The notes beneath the pieces are model-generated. The model saw only the letters and a list, made by a program, of their open reading frames with translations. It was not told where the DNA came from and searched no databases. From Actinomadura roseirufa (lineage in GTDB: Bacteria; Actinomycetota; Actinomycetes; Streptosporangiales; Streptosporangiaceae): a DNA stretch of 43,153 bases. Shown in pieces: positions 1-7,612 of this stretch. Position numbers and translations under genes: made by a program. Where the stretch lies: the NCBI RefSeq assembly GCF_900659635.1, contig NZ_CAACVB010000042.1, positions 1-43,153 of the forward strand, given 5' to 3'. Numbering within the stretch: the stretch's first letter is position 1; each line of letters starts with the position of its first letter.

Positions 1-2025
1 GACCTCACGACGGGTGAGGACCGGTTCGGTTCCACCACCGTGGTCAGGTTCGGCAGCGCCGAGGCCGGGGCCTCGACGTTCGTCGAGCTGCACGGCGCCC
101 CGGCGGGGAAGGGAAAGAAGGGCGGCCTCGGCAAGGTCGTCACGACCGTGCTGGTGCTCGGTCTCGCGGGCGGCGGCGCCTACGGCTACCGCGTCTGGTC
201 CGACCACAACAACGACATGCCCGGCGTCAAGGACGTGTCGGCGGAGTCGGCGCGGCAGCAGGCGACCCTGGTCGACCAGGAGGACCTGCGGGTCATGCAG
301 ATCCGCGCCAAGCAGGAGTCCGACCTCGCGGGCGGTGGGGCGCCCGCCGCGGCGGCGCGCGTCCCGCGGCTGCTGACCTCCGCGAACGGCCGCACGCTGA
401 TGCTGCCGCAGCGCCGTCAGCCCTACTACGTGGCGGAGCTGGCCAAGCTCGCCGGGCAGGACTTCCAGCGCCAGAACGACGGGTCCTACCTGCTCGGCGT
501 CAACATCATGGTCGCCGCGGGCGGCAAGCTGATCCTGCAGAGCTCCAAGGGGCCGCTGACGATCCGGATGCGCAGCATCCCCGGCTCGTTCGCCTCGATC
601 GTCAGCGCGGGCGGCACGGTGCGGGTCAACGGCTCCGCGCAGAACCCCGTCCGCTTCACCAGCTGGAACGACGAAACCCGCAAGCCCGACACGCAGGTGG
701 CCGACGGCCGCGCCTACATCCGCGCGATCGGCGGCCAGTTCAGCATGAAGTACACCCAGGTCTCCCACCTCGGGTTCTGGAGCGGACGCACCGGCGGCGT
801 CGCGCTGACCGGCTCGGACCGTCCGGACACCGCGGCCGAGCCGACCGGTACGGCGAGCCCGCCGCAGGCGGTCCGGCTGCCGTCCGGCGCCACCGAGGCG
901 ACCCGCGGCAACCGGCAGGAGGTCGAGGTCGCCGCGGCGGGCGCGGCGGGCCGCGGCACCTCCTTCTTCGTCCCGGCGGCCAACCTCGTCAGCGGCGTCA
1001 TCGACCACTCCACGTTCGACGGGGACGCCTACGGCCTGTTCGTGACCGCGTCCAACCAGACGCAGATCACCAACAACCTGATCAAGAACAGCCTGGTGCA
1101 CGGCGTGCTGCTGCACCGGTTCGCCAAGAACGCCACGATCGAGAACACGACGGTCACCGGCAGCCGCGGCGACGGGTTCGTGCTGTCGCGCGGCACCGAG
1201 GGCGTCCGGGTGACCAACTGCACGTCCGAGGGCAACGGCGGCAACGGCTTCACCCTCAACGGGCAGCCGCTCGCCGACGGGCCGTCCGCGTCGGGCGAGG
1301 CGATCACCGCGTTCGGCGGGAACCTCGTCAGCAGCAGCATCGTCAAGAACAACCGCCGCTACGGCGTGGAGCTGCTCGGCGGCGACAACGTCGCCGTCCA
1401 GAACAGCCGCATCACCGGCGGCGACATGGGGATCGTCGCGCGCGACAAGGGCACCCGCATCCAGATCTCCGGCAACCAGATCCGCGACCCCGAGCGGCAG
1501 GGCATCGTGCTGCGCGACGGGCTGCGCGGCGGGACGGTGTCGGGCAACGTCATCGTCGGCGCCGACACGGCCCTGTACGTGCGGGACGCCTCCAGCACCA
1601 TCACCGGCAACACGGTGCAGTCCGCGCACCGGCACGGCGTCACGCTGCGCGGGAACGTCACCGGCACCAACATCACGGGCAACACCCTGGCCGGTGCCGG
1701 GACGAGCGTGATGGACGTCGACCGCGCCACGGGCTCGTACGCCGACGGGGGCAACCACACCAAGGGCTGGCACAAGACGGCCGGTTTCTGGACCTGGGTC
1801 AAGCGGGTCTTCAAGCCGATGAACATCATCTGGGCGGGCGTGTTCCTGCTGGTGGCCATCTCGGTGATCCGCTCCCGCGGCGCGGGCCTGCGCATCGGAC
1901 GCCGCGGAGCGCATCCTTACGAGCAGCAGACCAAGCTCGAGGAGCGTCCCGTGCACCTGCTCCGGCGCGCCGCTAGCGTCCCCTCGCAGGACGGCGAACG
2001 GGTGGGGGCGCACGCCGCCCGCTAG
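1..2025 (+). CDS. membrane-anchored right-handed beta-helix protein, 5' end outside window
   Basis: The frame is open from base 1 to the TAG at 2023. A GTG at 40 has no Shine-Dalgarno sequence, so the true start is probably upstream. The first 30 or so codons read like the N-terminus of an M1 aminopeptidase (motifs DLTTGED, STTVVRF, GASTFVEL). From about base 103 a KGKKGG linker leads into a membrane helix (VVTTVLVLGLAGGGAYGY). The middle 450 residues are rich in N-x-I/V-x-x-N ladders typical of parallel beta-helices (pectate-lyase/CASH type). Near the C-terminus a second membrane segment (MNIIWAGVFLLVAISVI) precedes a basic tail. A helix held at both ends in the membrane suggests an extracytoplasmic glycan-binding or glycan-modifying role, possibly epimerase- or lyase-like; this is inference from fold and neighbours. 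Two smaller beta-helix paralogues follow on the same strand. Confidence 0.75.
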   Translation, partial: DLTTGEDRFGSTTVVRFGSAEAGASTFVELHGAPAGKGKKGGLGKVVTTVLVLGLAGGGAYGYRVWSDHNNDMPGVKDVSAESARQQATLVDQEDLRVMQIRAKQESDLAGGGAPAAAARVPRLLTSANGRTLMLPQRRQPYYVAELAKLAGQDFQRQNDGSYLLGVNIMVAAGGKLILQSSKGPLTIRMRSIPGSFASIVSAGGTVRVNGSAQNPVRFTSWNDETRKPDTQVADGRAYIRAIGGQFSMKYTQVSHLGFWSGRTGGVALTGSDRPDTAAEPTGTASPPQAVRLPSGATEATRGNRQEVEVAAAGAAGRGTSFFVPAANLVSGVIDHSTFDGDAYGLFVTASNQTQITNNLIKNSLVHGVLLHRFAKNATIENTTVTGSRGDGFVLSRGTEGVRVTNCTSEGNGGNGFTLNGQPLADGPSASGEAITAFGGNLVSSSIVKNNRRYGVELLGGDNVAVQNSRITGGDMGIVARDKGTRIQISGNQIRDPERQGIVLRDGLRGGTVSGNVIVGADTALYVRDASSTITGNTVQSAHRHGVTLRGNVTGTNITGNTLAGAGTSVMDVDRATGSYADGGNHTKGWHKTAGFWTWVKRVFKPMNIIWAGVFLLVAISVIRSRGAGLRIGRRGAHPYEQQTKLEERPVHLLRRAASVPSQDGERVGAHAAR

Positions 2026-2082
2026 CCGGTCCCGACCGACGCACGACGCACGACGCAGGGTCATCGAAGGAGTAGTTCGGCA

Positions 2083-3246
2083 ATGACGGTGAAGATCGAT
2101 ATCAAGTTCGTCCTGGGCCTGCTGATCGGCGCGGTGGTCGTCGGCGGACTGGTGTTCGCCGTCACCTCCGGAGGCGGCGACGGCGATTCCAAGAAGGCGT
2201 CGGGGGACGAGACGGTCGGTCCCGCGCCGGACAACGGCGGCGGCGCCGACGAGGGCGGCGACAAGGGCGACAAGGGCGACGGCGGTGACGGGGGCGACGC
2301 CGGCGGCGCGCAGCCGGGCGGCACGCTCTCGCTGCCCGTCCCGGGCGGCGCCGGCCGGATCGCCTGCCCGCAGCCGACGAAGACCGTCGGCGGCGACGGC
2401 GACCTGGAGAAGGCGCTGAAGGGCGCCCAGGCGGGCGACGTCATCCAGATGAAGCCGGGCACCTACTCCGGGAAGTTCGTCGCGCGGACCTCCGGCACGC
2501 AGCAGCAGCCGATCTTCCTGTGCGGGGACGAGGGCGCGATCATCGACGGCGGCGGCGTGAAGAAGGGCTACGCCTTCCACCTGGACAAGGCCAGCTACTG
2601 GCGGCTCATCGGGTTCTCGGTGCGCAACAGCCAGAAGGGCGTCATGGCCGACACGAGCAACGGTTCGATCATCCAGGGGCTGACCGTCCACGACATCGGC
2701 GACGAGGCCATCCACCTGCGCAACTTCTCCACCGGCAACACCGTTCAGTACAACAAGATCTACAACACCGGGCTGCGCCGCGAGAAGTTCGGCGAGGGCG
2801 TCTATCTCGGTACCGCGCAGTCCAACTGGAAGCAGTTCTCCGGCGGCAAGATCGACCACAGCGACAACAACGTGGTCCGCGGCAACGTCATCCGGGCCAC
2901 CGCCGAGGCGATCGACATCAAGGAGGGCACCACCGGCGGCAAGATCCTCAACAACGTGTTCGACGGGTCGAAGACCGGCGGTGACAAGCACAACGACTCC
3001 TGGGTCGACGTCAAGGGCAACAACTACGTGCTCGAAGGCAACAAGGGCACCGGGACGCCCCAGGACGGCTTCCAGACCCACGAGATCCTGGACGGCTGGG
3101 GCCGCGGCAACGTGTTCCGCAACAACGTCATCGACCTGGCCGGCGGCAAGGGGGTCGGCATCAACGACACCGCCGGCGGCAACACCATCACCTGTGACAA
3201 CAAGGTCCAGGGCGGGCAGCTGACGAAGAAGGGCAAGTGCTCCTGA
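2083..3246 (+). CDS. secreted or membrane-anchored right-handed beta-helix protein
   Basis: 387 aa. A GAAGGAG ribosome site precedes the ATG. Residues 8-28 are one hydrophobic segment (FVLGLLIGAVVVGGLVFAV), a signal anchor, followed by a low-complexity Gly/Asp/Lys linker to about residue 85. The rest starts with a CPQPTKTV motif and 'AGDVIQMKPGTYSG', the hallmark entry of DUF1565/pectate-lyase-like beta-helices, and continues with repeated Asn-rich rungs. It ends CDNKVQGG...GKCS, so the two terminal Cys residues could pair. It is strikingly similar along its whole helix to the next gene, which points to a tandem duplication. The role is probably binding, cleaving or epimerising an extracellular uronate-containing polymer. 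No catalytic residues can be assigned by eye. Confidence 0.85.
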   Translation: MTVKIDIKFVLGLLIGAVVVGGLVFAVTSGGGDGDSKKASGDETVGPAPDNGGGADEGGDKGDKGDGGDGGDAGGAQPGGTLSLPVPGGAGRIACPQPTKTVGGDGDLEKALKGAQAGDVIQMKPGTYSGKFVARTSGTQQQPIFLCGDEGAIIDGGGVKKGYAFHLDKASYWRLIGFSVRNSQKGVMADTSNGSIIQGLTVHDIGDEAIHLRNFSTGNTVQYNKIYNTGLRREKFGEGVYLGTAQSNWKQFSGGKIDHSDNNVVRGNVIRATAEAIDIKEGTTGGKILNNVFDGSKTGGDKHNDSWVDVKGNNYVLEGNKGTGTPQDGFQTHEILDGWGRGNVFRNNVIDLAGGKGVGINDTAGGNTITCDNKVQGGQLTKKGKCS

Positions 3247-3279
3247 CGCGCACGGGGCGCACGGGGGCGAAGGTGCACT

Positions 3280-4437
3280 GTGAAGAATCTGAAGTTCGCG
3301 GGCGTGCTGGCGGCGGGGGCCGCGGCCACGGTCGCGGCCGTCCTGCTCGCCACGGGCGGCGGGGACGGCGGGTCCGGGGAGAAGACGTCGGGCGATGACC
3401 CCGGCGCCGGCGCGGGACTCGGCGCCGGCGCGGGCGCGGAGGGCGCCGGGGCGGGCACCACGCCGCCCGGCGAGGGGACGGGCCCGGGTGGAGCCGCGGC
3501 GCTGAGCCGGCCGGGGGAGACGCTCCCGCTGCCCGCCGGTGGAGGACGCGTGGCGTGCCCGAAGCCGACGGTCACCGTGCACAACGCGATGCAGCTCCAG
3601 GAGCGGCTCAACACGGCGCAGCCGGGCCAGGTCATCGGCCTGGCGCCCGGCACGTACACGGGGCAGTTCAGCAGCCAGCGGTCCGGTTCCGCGGGCAAGC
3701 CCATCTTCGTGTGCGGCACGCCGCGGTCGGTGCTGGACGGCGGCAACACGTCCAAGGGGTACGGCTTCCATCTGGAGGGCGCGAGCCACTGGCGGCTGAT
3801 CGGGTTCACCGTCCAGCGAAGCCAGAAGGGCGTGATGCTGGACGGCTCGTCCGGCTCCGTCGTGCAGGGGCTGACCGTCCGCGACACCGGCGACGAGGCC
3901 GTCCACCTGCGCCGGTTCAGCACCGGCAACGCCGTCCAGTTCAACACCATCTCCGGCACGGGGCGACGCAACCCGCGCTTCGGAGAGGGCGTGTATCTGG
4001 GCTCGTCCCACAACAACTGGGGCGCCCTCACCCAAGGGCAGCCGGACCGCAGCGACAACAACCTCGTCGCCGCGAACCGGATCCAGGCCACCGCCGAGGC
4101 GGTGGACATCAAGGAGGGCACGTCGGGCGGCCGTCTCAGCGGCAACGTCTTCGACGGCTCGAAACTGTCCGGCGACGGCGTCAACGACTCCTGGGTCGAC
4201 GCCAAGGGCAACAACTACGTGATCGAGGACAACCGCGGCGCCAGAACCGTCGCGGACGGGTTCCAGACCCACGAGGAGTACCGGGGCTGGGGTACGGGCA
4301 ACGTCTTCCGCCGCAACGTCATCGACCTGGGCGGCGGCAAGGGCGTCGGCATCGGCCTGCACTCGGACGGCAACACGGTCGCCTGTGACAACAAGGTCAC
4401 CGGCGGCCAACTGACCAACAAGGGCAAGTGCTCCTAG
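3280..4437 (+). CDS. right-handed beta-helix protein, tandem paralogue
   Basis: 385 aa, GTG start 33 bases after the previous stop. N-terminal hydrophobic segment (FAGVLAAGAAATVAAVLLATGG) is followed by a Gly/Ala/Pro linker rich in GAGAG, then the same beta-helix domain as its neighbour. Shared blocks include SHWRLIGFTV/SYWRLIGFSV, RFGEGVYLG/KFGEGVYLG and VDIKEGT, with the same GKCS terminus. The linkers differ far more than the helices, as expected for a duplicated domain held by selection on a disordered tether. It is likely co-transcribed with the flanking beta-helix and dehydrogenase genes. Exact substrate unknown. Confidence 0.85.
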   Translation: MKNLKFAGVLAAGAAATVAAVLLATGGGDGGSGEKTSGDDPGAGAGLGAGAGAEGAGAGTTPPGEGTGPGGAAALSRPGETLPLPAGGGRVACPKPTVTVHNAMQLQERLNTAQPGQVIGLAPGTYTGQFSSQRSGSAGKPIFVCGTPRSVLDGGNTSKGYGFHLEGASHWRLIGFTVQRSQKGVMLDGSSGSVVQGLTVRDTGDEAVHLRRFSTGNAVQFNTISGTGRRNPRFGEGVYLGSSHNNWGALTQGQPDRSDNNLVAANRIQATAEAVDIKEGTSGGRLSGNVFDGSKLSGDGVNDSWVDAKGNNYVIEDNRGARTVADGFQTHEEYRGWGTGNVFRRNVIDLGGGKGVGIGLHSDGNTVACDNKVTGGQLTNKGKCS

Positions 4438-4502
4438 AGCTCACGGGAGTCCTTCTTCCGTCACACCCTCAAGACAGCGTCAAACACAAGGGAGAAGCGC
4501 CA

Positions 4503-5834
4503 ATGAACCCGACGGAGTCCCCCAGGCTCACCGTCATCGGCACCGGCTACCTGGGTGCCACGCACGCCATCTGCATGGCCGTCCTCGGCTTCGAGGTCCT
4601 CGGCGTCGACGTGGACCAGCGCAAGATCGACAAGCTCGCCTCCGGCGAGGTGCCGTTCTTCGAGCCGGGGCTGCCCGAGCTGCTCACCAAGGCGCTCGAG
4701 TCGGGCCGGCTGCGCTTCACCACCTCCATGAAGGAGGCGGGCGAGTTCGGCGACGTGCACTTCGTGTGCGTGGGCACCCCCCAGCGGCCGGGATCGGACG
4801 CCGCCGACCTCACCTACGTGGACGCGGCGGTGACCAGCCTGGCGCCCCACCTGGAGCGCAGGGCCCTCGTCGTCGGCAAGTCCACGGTGCCGGTCGGCAC
4901 GGCCAAGCGCCTCACCGGCGTCCTGCACGAGCTGGCGCCCGCGGGCACCGAGATCGAGCTCGCCTGGAACCCCGAGTTCCTGCGCGAGGGCTTCGCGGTC
5001 GACGACACGATGCGTCCCGACCGGCTCGTGTTCGGCGTGGCGTCGGACTGGGCCGAGGAGCGGCTGCGGGCGGCGTTCAAGCCCGTCCTGGACCTCGGCA
5101 CGCCGGTCGTGCGCACCGACCTCGCCACGGCCGAGCTGGTGAAGGTCGCGGCGAACTCGTTCCTGGCCACCAAGATCTCCTACATCAACGCGATGGCGGA
5201 GGTCTGCGAGGCGGTCGGCGCCGACATCAAGGACCTCGCCGACTCGCTCGCGCTGGACGACCGGATCGGCGGCAAGTTCCTGCGGCCGGGCCTCGGCTTC
5301 GGCGGCGGCTGCCTGCCCAAGGACATCCGGGCGTTCGCGCACCGCGCCGAGGAGATCGGCGTCGGCCAGGCCGTGTCGTTCCTGCGCGAGGTGGACGACA
5401 TCAACCGGCGGCGCCGCGCCCGCACCGTCGACCTCGTCCGCGAGCTGCTCGGCGGCCAGATCTCCGGCAAGCGCATCGCGGCGTGGGGCGCGGCGTTCAA
5501 GCCGAACTCCGACGACATCCGCGACGCCCCGGCGCTGGACGTCGCGCGCACGATGCACGGCCTCGGCGGGCACGTACGGGTCTACGACCCGGCGGCGCTC
5601 GACAACGCCCGCCGCGCCTACCCGGAGCTGCGCTACGGCGACAGCGCGCTCGACGCGGCCGAGGACGCCGACGTCGTCGTCCTGCTGACCGAGTGGGCGG
5701 ACTTCCGGGAGATCGAGCCCACCGCCCTCGCCAAGGTCGTCCGGCACAAGCGGATCGTGGACGGCCGGCACGCCCTCGACGCGGCGCAGTGGCGCTCCGC
5801 CGGCTGGGAGTACCGCGCCCTCGGCCGCTCCTGA
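4503..5834 (+). CDS. ugd: UDP-glucose 6-dehydrogenase family protein
   Basis: 443 aa from the ATG at 4503, preceded by AAGGGAG; the frame is open further upstream but without a good start. N-terminal Rossmann motif VIGTGYLGATHA (residues 10-21), STVPVGT near 125, WNPEFLREGFA near 160, and the catalytic-cysteine motif FGGGCLPKD near 265. C-terminal domain WGAAFKPNSDDIRDAPAL is the third domain of the UDP-glucose/GDP-mannose dehydrogenase family. It oxidises a nucleotide sugar to its uronic acid with two NAD+. UDP-glucose is the likeliest substrate; GDP-mannose cannot be excluded by eye. The position directly behind three beta-helix proteins suggests it supplies the uronate for a surface polymer those proteins act on. 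A strong hairpin follows about 95 bases after the stop. Confidence 0.9.
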   Translation: MNPTESPRLTVIGTGYLGATHAICMAVLGFEVLGVDVDQRKIDKLASGEVPFFEPGLPELLTKALESGRLRFTTSMKEAGEFGDVHFVCVGTPQRPGSDAADLTYVDAAVTSLAPHLERRALVVGKSTVPVGTAKRLTGVLHELAPAGTEIELAWNPEFLREGFAVDDTMRPDRLVFGVASDWAEERLRAAFKPVLDLGTPVVRTDLATAELVKVAANSFLATKISYINAMAEVCEAVGADIKDLADSLALDDRIGGKFLRPGLGFGGGCLPKDIRAFAHRAEEIGVGQAVSFLREVDDINRRRRARTVDLVRELLGGQISGKRIAAWGAAFKPNSDDIRDAPALDVARTMHGLGGHVRVYDPAALDNARRAYPELRYGDSALDAAEDADVVVLLTEWADFREIEPTALAKVVRHKRIVDGRHALDAAQWRSAGWEYRALGRS

Positions 5835-5863
5835 CGGCCCGGCCCCTCTTCAACGCCCTTCTC

Positions 5864-5915
5864 CACCGCGCTTCATCACCGCGCTTCTTCACCGCGCCTC
5901 TTCACCGCGCCTCTT
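5864..5915 (+). repeat. four tandem copies of a 13-bp unit
   Basis: Four contiguous 13-base units of the form CACCGCGCYTCTT at 5864, 5877, 5890 and 5903. The last two are identical and a partial CAC follows. The repeat sits between the ugd stop and its terminator hairpin, so it would be in the 3' untranslated RNA. No function evident. Confidence 0.85.
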
Positions 5916-5927
5916 CACCACAGGGCA

Positions 5928-5962
5928 CGTTCCCGCCGGTGCCTCCCTCACCGGCGGGAACG
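5928..5962 (+). terminator. 14-bp perfect inverted repeat after ugd
   Basis: Arms 5928-5941 (CGTTCCCGCCGGTG) and 5949-5962 are exact reverse complements with a 7-base loop. This is a strong GC hairpin without a U tract, the usual actinomycete terminator form. It closes the beta-helix/ugd transcription unit. Confidence 0.75.
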
Positions 5963-5974
5963 CGTCCTGCGCGA

Positions 5975-6161
5975 GAACACTGTGCGGCTGGGAACACTGC
6001 GGGGCCGAGAACACTGCGGGGCCAGGAACACTCCGGGGCCGAAAACACCGTGCGGCCAGGGACACCGCGCGGCCGAGAACGCTGCGGGGCCCAGGAACAC
6101 CGCGCGGCCGGGAGCGCTGCGGGGGCCAGGGACTGTGCCGCCGGGAACACTTCGGGGCCGG
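5975..6161 (+). repeat. eleven-copy 17-bp minisatellite-like array
   Basis: Eleven consecutive units, eight of exactly 17 bases and three of 15 or 18, with consensus GAACACYGCGGGGCCRR. They run from 5975 to 6161. Because 17 is not a multiple of three, the array is unlikely to be coding. It lies between the ugd terminator and the riboswitch leader. The 438 bases from 5835 to 6272 hold only these repeats, the hairpin and the riboswitch. Confidence 0.85.
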
Positions 6162-6196
6162 GGGCCGTTGACGCGGGTGAGGGCTCCGGCGGGGTC

Positions 6197-6272
6197 CTCC
6201 CGGACGAGGTGCGCCGTACCCGGTAGGCGAAGACGACGCGTGACCGTGTCGTCTCGTCTTCCGGGAGTTCTC
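6197..6272 (+). promoter_or_regulatory. guanidine-III (ykkC-III) riboswitch and expression platform
   Basis: From 6200 the sequence CCGGACGAGG, TGCGCCGT, ACCCGGT matches, as I remember it, the ykkC-III aptamer of actinobacteria. P1 is CCGG 6200-6203 with CCGG 6220-6223. The pseudoknot helix pairs GCGCCGT 6211-6217 with ACGACGC 6233-6239, with one C-A opposition. The off state is also readable: CTCCCGG 6197-6203, which contains the P1 5' strand, is the exact complement of CCGGGAG 6261-6267, the ribosome site of the exporter. AAGACGA 6230-6236 pairs with TCGTCTT 6254-6260 immediately inside it. Ligand binding should free the ribosome site. The downstream gene is a guanidinium exporter, the expected partner. 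Confidence 0.9.
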
Positions 6273-6596
6273 ATGGCGTGGATCCTCGTCGTCGTCGCGG
6301 GCCTGTTCGAGGTCGCGATGGCCCTGTGCCTGAAGGGGAGCAAGGGCTTCTCCGAACCGCTGCCGTCCGTGGGCTTCCTCGTGTTCGCCGTGACGAGCTT
6401 CGGGCTGCTCAACTTCGCGCTGAAGTCCCTGGACGTCGGCACCGCCTACGCCGTGTGGGTGGGCATCGGCGCCGTCGGGACGGCCGCGCTCGGCATGATC
6501 GTCATGGGCGACCAGGTGTCCGCGTTCAAGATCGGTGCGCTGGCGCTCATCGTCGCGGGCGTGGTCGGGCTCAACCTGGCGGGCGGCGGCCACTGA
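6273..6596 (+). CDS. gdx: SMR-family guanidinium exporter
   Basis: 107 aa with four hydrophobic helices filling the protein, the standard size of small multidrug resistance transporters. The conserved membrane glutamate is in LFEVAMA (residue 13 region). The AYAVWVGIGAVGT motif is the signature of the SugE/Gdx branch rather than the EmrE drug-export branch. It should work as a dual-topology dimer exporting guanidinium in exchange for protons. The ATG at 6273 is five bases after the GGAG at 6264. The guanidine-III riboswitch immediately upstream independently supports the substrate. Confidence 0.93.
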   Translation: MAWILVVVAGLFEVAMALCLKGSKGFSEPLPSVGFLVFAVTSFGLLNFALKSLDVGTAYAVWVGIGAVGTAALGMIVMGDQVSAFKIGALALIVAGVVGLNLAGGGH

Positions 6597-6666
6597 GCAG
6601 CGCGCCCCCCTCTTAGGCAGGTTGGCCCCACCAAAACCGTCGAATCGCAGGTCACAGGATCACGGT

Positions 6667-6693
6667 GGAACGTAACCTCCCGTAAGGGCGTCT
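6667..6693 (+). promoter_or_regulatory. candidate ECF-sigma promoter of spo0M
   Basis: GGAAC at 6667-6671 and CGTCT at 6689-6693 are separated by 17 bases, the classic -35/-10 layout of ECF promoters (GGAAC-N16/17-CGTC). The spo0M start lies 47 bases downstream. In Bacillus, spo0M is known to belong to an ECF (SigW) regulon, which fits. Assignment to a particular sigma factor is not possible here. Confidence 0.5.
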
Positions 6694-6739
6694 ATGGGAC
6701 GAGAGCGCCCGGAGCGCTCGAACACGGGAGGACGGATCC

Positions 6740-7525
6740 TTGGTCTTCAAGAAGCTGCGTCAGGCGATGGGCATCGGCGGCCCCTCGATCGAGACGGTGC
6801 TGCACGACCCGAACACCACACCGGGCTCGGTGGTCACGGGTGAGATCACCATCGTCGGCGGCCAGTTCAACTCCGACATCAAGTCGGTGAACCTGGCCCT
6901 GCGCACGCGGGTGGAGGTCGAGTCCGGCGACAGCGAGTACACCTCGAACCTGGAGTACTCCAAGATGCCGGTCGCCGGGAACTTCACGCTGGCGGAGGGG
7001 GCGCGGCACAGCGTCCCGTTCCAGTTCCCGATCCCGTGGGAGGCTCCGCTGACCCACATGTACGGGCAGCCGCTCCACGGCACCACGGTCGGCGTCGCGA
7101 CGGAGCTGGAGGTGGCCGGGGCGGTCGACCCGGGCGATCTCGACCCGCTCGCGGTGCACCCGCTGCCCGCGCAGGAGCGCATCCTCGCCGCGTTCTCCAA
7201 CCTCGGCTTCCGGTTCCGCAACGCCGACTGCGAGAAGGGCCGCATCTGGGGCGTCCACCAGGAGCTGCCGTTCTACCAGGAGATCGAGTTCCTGCCGCCG
7301 GGCCAGTACGCGCGCGGTATCAGCCAGCTCGAGGTCACGTTCGTGTCGTACCCGCAGTCGATGGAGGTCGTGCTGGAGCTCGACAAGCGCGGCGGGGTCT
7401 TCACCGAGGGCCACGACTCGTTCAGCCGCTTCACCGTCGACTACGCGACCGCCGGGCAGGTCGACTGGGAGCGCGAGCTCGACGGCTTCCTCCAGACCGC
7501 TGGGCGCCGCAGGGGGTTCTTCTAA
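6740..7525 (+). CDS. spo0M: Spo0M-family sporulation-control protein
   Basis: 261 aa with a TTG start at 6740, seven bases after GGGAGGAC; no ATG or GTG sits near the conserved N-terminus. The protein has the SpoOM layout: KKLRQAMGIGGPSIETVL at the start, then two arrestin-like beta domains (PGSVVTGEITIVGG, SVPFQFPIPWEAP), and LEVTFVSYPQ/LELDKRG in the second half. It is soluble, with no signal peptide. Family members modulate sporulation or cell-envelope stress in Firmicutes and actinomycetes. The mechanism is unclear. An ECF-type promoter lies upstream and a 13-bp hairpin follows 28 bases after the stop. Confidence 0.9.
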   Translation: MVFKKLRQAMGIGGPSIETVLHDPNTTPGSVVTGEITIVGGQFNSDIKSVNLALRTRVEVESGDSEYTSNLEYSKMPVAGNFTLAEGARHSVPFQFPIPWEAPLTHMYGQPLHGTTVGVATELEVAGAVDPGDLDPLAVHPLPAQERILAAFSNLGFRFRNADCEKGRIWGVHQELPFYQEIEFLPPGQYARGISQLEVTFVSYPQSMEVVLELDKRGGVFTEGHDSFSRFTVDYATAGQVDWERELDGFLQTAGRRRGFF

Positions 7526-7553
7526 AGGCCGCGCCCCGAACGGGGTCGGCCGT

Positions 7554-7588
7554 CCCCCTGCGATCAGGCCCGTCTTGATCGCAGGGGG
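7554..7588 (+). terminator. 13-bp perfect hairpin after spo0M
   Basis: CCCCCTGCGATCA at 7554-7566 and its exact reverse complement at 7576-7588, with a nine-base loop. It is positioned to stop spo0M transcription just before the next gene's ribosome site. Confidence 0.75.
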
Positions 7589-7612
7589 GATCTCCCCGTA
7601 GAAAGGGTGCCC

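Noticed and set aside
40..42. GTG 40 as start of the first beta-helix gene
   Set aside because: No ribosome site, and the coding-like sequence continues upstream to base 1.
4461..5771. Minus-strand open frame across ugd
   Set aside because: A shadow of a well-supported dehydrogenase gene.
5975..6161. CRISPR array
   Set aside because: The 17-bp units are contiguous without spacers and no cas genes are near.
5982..6272. 97-codon N-terminal extension of the guanidinium exporter
   Set aside because: It would translate the 17-bp repeats and the riboswitch; the ATG at 6273 has the ribosome site and gives the family length.
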